A DNA stretch of 64,000 nt. It comes from Lasiodiplodia sp. COLG20. Taxonomy: Eukaryota; Ascomycota; Dothideomycetes; Botryosphaeriales; Botryosphaeriaceae. The notes beneath the pieces are model-generated. The model saw only the letters and a program-made list of their open reading frames with translations. It searched no databases and had not been told where the DNA came from. Positions 58,660-64,000 of the stretch are shown here, piece by piece (the stretch's first letter is position 1; each line of letters opens with the position of its first letter). Where the stretch lies: positions 1,860,001 through 1,924,000 of the forward strand of contig VNWV01000008.1 of assembly GCA_009801085.1 (NCBI GenBank), read 5' to 3'. Both the position numbers and the translations under genes were made by a program.

Positions 58660-59970
58660 ATGCTCTTCTCTGGCCTGTTCGCAGCGTCGCTCGCGGCGCT
58701 GACGCAGATTTCTTCCGCTGCCACTTTCTCCAATCCGCTCAGGGAGACGGATGGGAGCGATCCGCAGATCGTGTGGCATGACGGGTACTACTATCTTATG
58801 ACGACGACATGGACGGACGTTCAACTCACGAGGGCCACCACGCTTGAGGGATTGAAGACGGGAGAGAGGAAGACGATTTGGGTTGACAGTGACCCGTCAA
58901 GATGCTGCAGTGTTTGGGCCCCTGGTACGTGGTCCCTTTTGCCTTTCGTTTTCTATTGAAAGTAAAGACCTTCGTGCCAGCACTTCGAGAAGAGTGCAGA
59001 ATGTCCCCAAGACCATGTGAAGTACTTAAGAGAGGCTCATGCATTAGCATGACTGGCAACTATTCGGAGATCTTTTTTTTTTTCCCCAGGACCTTCCCAC
59101 TGACTGCTGCTGCTACGTATAGAGATTCATCAACTCGATGGTACCTGGTACATCTATTACTCCGCCGGAACTGCGGAGAACCTTGACGGCCAACGTCCCC
59201 AGGTTTTGGAAGGTACGTTACGATGGACCAACCTTTTTCTTTCCGGACCTGGCTGATCCCCTGAGTTTCTAGGCGGCGCTCACCCCTGGGATGATGACTA
59301 CACCTGGGTAGCTACTCTCACCGATACTTGGGGCATTGACGGCACTGTCGCCACTATCGAGGGCTCGCGCTACTTTATCTGGTCCTGCTTCGAGAACACA
59401 GACATCCAGTCCCTCTGCATCGCGCCCATGACCTCGCCGACCACGCTTGGCGACACCGTCCTCCTCTCGCAGCCGCTTGAAGACTGGTTCGTCCCTCTCT
59501 TACCTTCCAGTGAAACTTAGGCTAACCGCCCCACTTCACCACACAGGGAACGCGTCGACACTCCCGTCAACGAAGGCCCCTACCTCCTGCAGTCCCCCTC
59601 CAGCGGAACGTACTACATCGCCTACTCGGCCTCCTTCTGCTGGACGACGTCTTACCAACTCGGCCTCCTCACCCTCTCCTCCACTTCCGCCGATCCTCTC
59701 GACCCGGCGTCCTGGACCAAATCCGGCCCCGTCTTCTCCTCGGCCAACGGCAACCTCGGCACCGCGCACAACGCCTTCTTCTACTCGCCCGACGGCACCG
59801 AGATCTGGAACGTGTACCACGCGACCAACGTCCCGACCGGCGCATGCAACGGGAGCAGGTACACCATGGTCGATCGGGTGAACTGGAACGAGGATGGGAG
59901 CCCGGATTTCGGTGTGCCGAGTCCGGTCGGCGAGGTGATGGAGGGCCCGGCTGGTGAGCCGGATGCGTGA
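58660..59970 (+). CDS. secreted GH43 glycosidase (arabinanase/arabinofuranosidase-like)
   Basis: Exons 58660-58924, 59123-59212, 59273-59486 and 59547-59970 give 330 aa. Signal peptide at residues 1 to ~20. Five-bladed propeller marks: 'ETDGSDPQIVWHDGYYYL' with the general-base Asp, 'CCSVWAPEIHQLDGTWYIYY', 'TDTWGIDGTVATIEG' with the pKa-modulating Asp, and 'NEGPYLLQSPSSGTYY' with the catalytic acid Glu. The late 'GTAHNAFFYSPDG' strand is also typical. It should release arabinose or xylose units from plant hemicellulose/pectin side chains; exact specificity is open. The first intron is long (198 nt) and carries a T tract. Confidence 0.92.
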
Positions 59971-60980
59971 GTGACGAGAAAAACAGAGGAGGTGTAGCGA
60001 ACGGCTTTCTGAGATTTTGACACCGCATTAAGATAGTAGAGATGAAAAGGCGATGGCTTCCACGTTGCCGTACTGGAATTGTGAAAATTAATGGTCAGAA
60101 TCTAAAACTTGAGTGCTTAAAATAAGCTCGCGTAGTACTGGATAGCGTTAGTACGCGTGGTTGTCTTATTTGATTGGTCACATTCGCCCGACTTCGTAGA
60201 TCGTCTTCCCAGGCAAACTGCACCTTCAGGTTAGCGCGCCCAGGTGTACACAATCCGGCCATGAATTTGCCACAGTGCTCATTGTTCACGCAGTACTCAA
60301 CCTTACTGATCTCCAGTGATACCCGGCATCCGTGTCCTTTGAGGTCGAAAGTGCATTCCGCTTGGCCACAGGCACTTAAGAATATTCTTCTTCTCCACGA
60401 CCATATCGAATTCAGCCTTGACTTCGCTGATTTAATTGCAGTGAATGAGCTTGGACGGTCAAACTTAACTCAACAAGTACTCTGTTTGTGGTTGGTGATA
60501 CAACAGAAAGCCTTTTGACCTTATCCAAGTATTGATCCGTTTCATAGCGTTGCATCGGCTCATGCTCCGCCCATCTGCATCATCTATCAGTCATTATATA
60601 TAACGAAAGGGTCTTCAGAGGTGCGAGATTGACCTCACTTATCACCGTCATTTTGTGGAACGAGATGGAAAAAACATGATGATCGAAGGATGAAAGCAAA
60701 CTCTCGAGCGGGCTCGCTCATTGTAGAAGCGACAGCTGGGAGTGGGCTCTTTCCCCCTCCTGCGCCCCTCGCCATCTATCTGCGCAAGCAAGATCCGAGA
60801 CCACCATCGTCCCATTACATCAACGCATTATCCATTGTTCCGTGTCTTATTCTAATCACTAGCAACGTTCACGCATCCGAGCATTTACTGAGAAGAAAGC
60901 CTCACAACGCCCATCGTCCTCCGAGAGAGGGCATCTTTGCTATACTCCCAATCGCTCCTTAGACCGTACACGCATCCACG
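59971..60980. other. intergenic, 1.0 kb
   Basis: Nothing recognised apart from the likely promoter of the following gene. Confidence 0.4.
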
Positions 60981-61718
60981 ATGACCGACCGGCCTTCAAG
61001 CTCCAACATGGAGGTGCTTACCGAACACGGGCAGCTACCTCGACCCCGAGCATCGCGAGGCTGCACAAGATGTCGCGCGCACGGGCAGACTTGCACCCGC
61101 GAGTTGCCGAAATGCGAGTACTGCCGGGTCCGCAGTAGGCATTGCACCTGCCTCAAGTACTTCGTCTCAGATCTCGAGTCCAGGGGTCAGCGGTTGTCCA
61201 GTATGGCCTGCAACAACGAAGGCGGAGCGACGGAAGCGCAGTACACGAACAAAGTACTCCATGAGATCGTCGCGATGGAGGCCCGATTCCGATCATTTAT
61301 CAATGAACTCGTCGTTCTGAAGCAAATTCTTCGGGATGCCACCGGTAGCGGCGAGGGTGCTGAAAGCACTGCCGCAGACAGCAATCCCCAGAGTAAACCC
61401 CCGCCGACAACAGGCTCCGTCAGTGTTCCGGCCGACCTGTCCGATGATCCAGCCAACCTGTCAGATGATCCAGCCAACCTGTCAGATGATCCAGCCAACC
61501 CTTTCAGCGATACAGCTTATCCCTTGAGCGATCAATCCGACGTCGACTCCTCCGTTTCGAGCATACCGCCTGAACAACAGCTCACTGTTCCCCGTACACC
61601 AACACCACAGTCGCTTGACAGCATGAGGGTACTCATATCACCACGTCGGCGCCGCAAAGAAGGGGAGGAAGAAGAAGAAGAAGAAGAGGAGGAGGAGGAG
61701 GAGGATGTATCACCATGA
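60981..61718 (+). CDS. small Zn2Cys6 DNA-binding protein
   Basis: Single exon, 245 aa. The binuclear zinc cluster is 'CTRCRAHGQTC' followed by 'CEYCRVRSRHC', with a basic 'RPRASRG' arm in front. A coiled-coil-like stretch ('VLHEIVAMEARFRSFINELV') follows. No fungal-specific TF domain is present, as in the short AflR-like or unclassified regulators. The linker has three copies of a seven-residue repeat 'LSDDPAN', and the C-terminus is basic 'PRRRRK' then a run of ~20 Glu. Regulatory target unknown; no biosynthetic cluster surrounds it. Confidence 0.8.
   Translation: MTDRPSSSNMEVLTEHGQLPRPRASRGCTRCRAHGQTCTRELPKCEYCRVRSRHCTCLKYFVSDLESRGQRLSSMACNNEGGATEAQYTNKVLHEIVAMEARFRSFINELVVLKQILRDATGSGEGAESTAADSNPQSKPPPTTGSVSVPADLSDDPANLSDDPANLSDDPANPFSDTAYPLSDQSDVDSSVSSIPPEQQLTVPRTPTPQSLDSMRVLISPRRRRKEGEEEEEEEEEEEEEDVSP
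61437..61499 (+). repeat. three 21-bp in-frame tandem repeats
   Basis: Unit CTGTCAGATGATCCAGCCAA + C, three near-identical copies (first copy has one C for A), inside the Zn2Cys6 gene; encodes (LSDDPAN)x3. Confidence 0.9.
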
Positions 61719-62772
61719 ACGACGACGCACCAGTTCATGGGCTCATTTCAATAGCGTATAGCTGCAGTAGCGTCAGACCGTGATGTATAAGAAGTGAAGG
61801 GGGCCTCTGATTGTTATGGTGTGCTGTTTTTTCTAGGGAGAGTTGAAGATGTAAACGGTAGTAGGAAGCATCAACGTGGATCAAGCAGCCCGATTTTGTT
61901 TTGGGAGTTCTCTTTTCCTTGGAGTTCTTGGATAAAAGCACATCCGTTTCGTTGCGCTCGTTTGAAGCGCTCAGTGGTCCTGGACAAAGATCATTCAATT
62001 TTTTCCGGAGTCGCAGCACGTGAAGAGCTTTGCGCTGGCCTTTGAAACATGCAGTGGAACTATGAGATCAGCATCCAGCTGCGGTGGTAGCCAAGCCGGT
62101 CGGCAGGATTTTGTGGTTGTGGTGTAGGGTGTTTCGGAAAAAGGCCCGAAGATTGGGTGGGACGTTGACGGGCGGAAGTGCTGCGGATGGCGGAACGGTC
62201 GGGACGAGTGGCTTGATTGGGGGTTTGTCGTTATTGCGGCGGTGCGATAGCAGTGAGGATGCGTCGGAGCGTTGACCCAATTAGGCAATTGAAAGTGCCC
62301 ACAGGGGTCTACTGGCGGAAGATGCGGCATTGGCGTGAATCCTCAACCTTGCCGCAAGGGAGTAAAATGGGACGGCACTGACTGAGGGCTCAGCTTTGTG
62401 GGGGTTGCGGGTATGGCAGAGGATGGAGGTGGTGCTTCAGTTGCAAGAGCTGGATCTCCTGCTTAGACTTGCGGGAAAAAGCCCGAGATCTGCATTGGCG
62501 GTCCAAATATTGCAGATCCGAGTGCTTTTATAGGCCCAAGGCTCCACAAATATAGCACATTTCAATCATCTGAAAACAACGGCTTATATTAGTTCGCAAT
62601 GCAGAATCCACCTCTTTTCCGACTTACAAAGCCCTTTTTCCGCAGACCAGCCTCCTCCCCGGGGTATATTCCGCTCTCCCAGCCAAAATTAATGAAAGGA
62701 TAACGCACTCAGGTCCCGCCCCGGCGTTGTCGACAACAACCACTCGATAAAAAAAAATTGAATTACTTCTCC
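61719..62772. other. intergenic, 1.05 kb
   Basis: 3' flanks of two converging genes; no gene recognised. Confidence 0.4.
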
Positions 62773-64000
62773 TCAGCGCTTCCCTTTGATGATATTTTCC
62801 ATACTCTCCGTGTCACCGCCCACTCGCATCTCGTACGTGCTTTGCACTTCGTACGAGTTCGTGATGATGATTTCATCCTTCTTCGGGCTCCTCCACCAGC
62901 CTTTCGATAATCTGCCACCGCCCACGACGCCCGTCGTTCCTCTGGCCATCATGGTGAAGGGAAGGCTGAGTCTGCTCTGGCTGCGGCCGCGGTTGTTCGT
63001 CGATTTCGGATAGACTCCGTCGTCGAGCATGCTCGGCATGTAGTGCTTGATCAAGGGCTTGAGCGAAATGAGGCACTGGCAAATGATTATGACGTTGATC
63101 TCGATGGTTCTAGACAGAGTTCTAGTGTCAGCCTTTTGAATGTGGCGTGGATTGTTCAAGTCACTTACGACCACAGGGAGACATGGGTCTGCTCCCACGT
63201 GTAATCCGCGCGCTCGCGGATCCCTTGGATCGTGATAAGTCGTATTATTGCGGCGGCCACGGCACTGCAGCCCTGTCAGCTGGGCAAAATTCTAAAGGAG
63301 TTTAGAAGGGCGTATGCTTACAGAAACCCACCAGCCATAACCAATCCTACGATCATCAATTGGCCGAATGGGAACTGAAGCTTGTGGATAATGGAGATGG
63401 GCATTATGACTACAATGCCATCTGTGGAGATGTTCAAGATCGCCTGAATGAGGGTAAGATTGTTGAGGCATTGGCTCTTGGTAGCGTCAGTTGGTCTGCA
63501 TATGGCCCCAACCTAAAGTCCACTGTCAGTACTAAGAGCTGGTCAAAGAGCATGCCTGCCACATACCACGACGGTTGACGCCAATGAATAACCAACTATA
63601 ATGGCTATCATGATATACACCACGATACGAAAGGGTTTGCTGGGATTCAAGCGATGATACAAGAGAAGTATCGAAAATTTGGATAGTATCGGCGCCCAAC
63701 TGTCACAATGGAATCAGCATTCGCGAGGAGTTCGCCAGCACGCAGAACCGACATACCAGTACATGGTGAGCACAGGTATGCTCCACTTGATTCCTATCAG
63801 CATTTGTTCCAGCTCGGATTCGTTGAGGACTCACTTGCGCATACTCTTTCACCTGTGCGACGCTCACGTTCCACAGGTGGTCACCGAATCCGTACTGAAT
63901 CCCTTTGATAGGCGTCAGAATCATGGCATAAAAAATGGGAAAAGACACAAAATGAAAGGAGGGAAACTCACACTGCAGCTCGCAAACGAAAAAGGCAACA
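62773..64000 (-). CDS. rhodopsin-domain membrane protein, 5' end beyond window
   Basis: Only the C-terminal part is present. Minus-strand exons, from the right edge: a piece ending near 63977, one encoding 'QYGFGDHLWNVSVAQVKEYA', 63699-63567 ('LSKFSILLLYHRLNPSKPFR'), 63512-63322 ('DATKSQCLNNLTLIQAILN', helices 5-6), 63264-63169 ('ERADYTWEQTHVSLWS') and 63109-62773 ('TIEINVIIICQCLISLKPLI' helix 7 plus tail). Introns are ~54-59 nt. This is the same fungal rhodopsin-domain family as the gene at 1.9 kb but not a close copy. The hydrophilic tail is short and basic. Boundaries of the first two exons are approximate. Confidence 0.82.

Noticed and set aside
1..64000. CRISPR arrays, bacterial operons, prophage or rRNA genes
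   Set aside because: None seen; intron structure and gene families are fungal nuclear.

Overview
This is nuclear DNA of a filamentous ascomycete (Pezizomycotina). The evidence is the many short GT-AG introns (mostly 46-76 nt) with CTNAC-like branch points, two intron-containing tRNA genes, and typical mould families: Zn2Cys6 regulators, the fungal rhodopsin-domain membrane family, a LysM effector-like protein, GH28 and GH43 pectin/arabinan enzymes, a CYP504-type P450 and a Dal5-type MFS carrier. I cannot fix the genus; Dothideomycetes would fit but this is inference. Exon joins below were chosen by splice signals and kept only where reading phase closed.

Layout. 1-1859: no gene seen. 1860-3183: rhodopsin-domain membrane protein. 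3184-7021: largely empty, but with a decayed relic and an 80-bp hairpin (6.5-6.8 kb) that recur after a zinc-ribbon gene at 13.4-15.0 kb. 7.0-12.7 kb: SDR oxidoreductase, PI-PLC-like phosphodiesterase, LRR/Zn-ribbon protein. 15.7-16.8 kb: secreted endopolygalacturonase. 19.0 kb: tRNA-Ser(GCT). 20.2-21.0 kb: three-LysM secreted protein. 21.7-29.8 kb: a compact group of MFS carrier, RidA, Zn2Cys6 regulator and CYP504 P450, which looks like a catabolic cluster for phenylacetate-type aromatic acids (inference). 29.9-34.2 kb: GNAT acetyltransferase, tRNA-Val(CAC), GPI-anchored Ser-rich protein, small hypothetical. 35.4-37.3 kb: an orphan seven-transmembrane receptor-like protein with a long cytoplasmic tail. 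37.3-41.8 kb: gene-poor, with a minisatellite.

41.8-50.0 kb is the most unusual stretch. A 3.3-kb DUF4470-family gene is wrecked by about ten frameshifts and three nonsense codons. Immediately beside it stand two intact genes whose products resemble Ty1/copia-type Gag polyproteins, with no pol seen. 50-64 kb returns to ordinary content: DUF3431 protein, the HOPS/CORVET subunit Vps18 (with a GC-AG intron), a cytidine/guanine-deaminase-like gene interrupted by one TGA, secreted phospholipase A2, GH43 glycosidase, a small Zn2Cys6 protein with a triplicated 21-bp repeat, and the 3' part of a second rhodopsin-domain protein running off the right edge.

Taken together the window is a mixture of housekeeping (vps18, tRNAs), plant-biomass/host-interaction secretome genes (PG, GH43, LysM, PLA2, GPI protein) and accessory DNA in which several genes are dying and where Gag-like genes survive.
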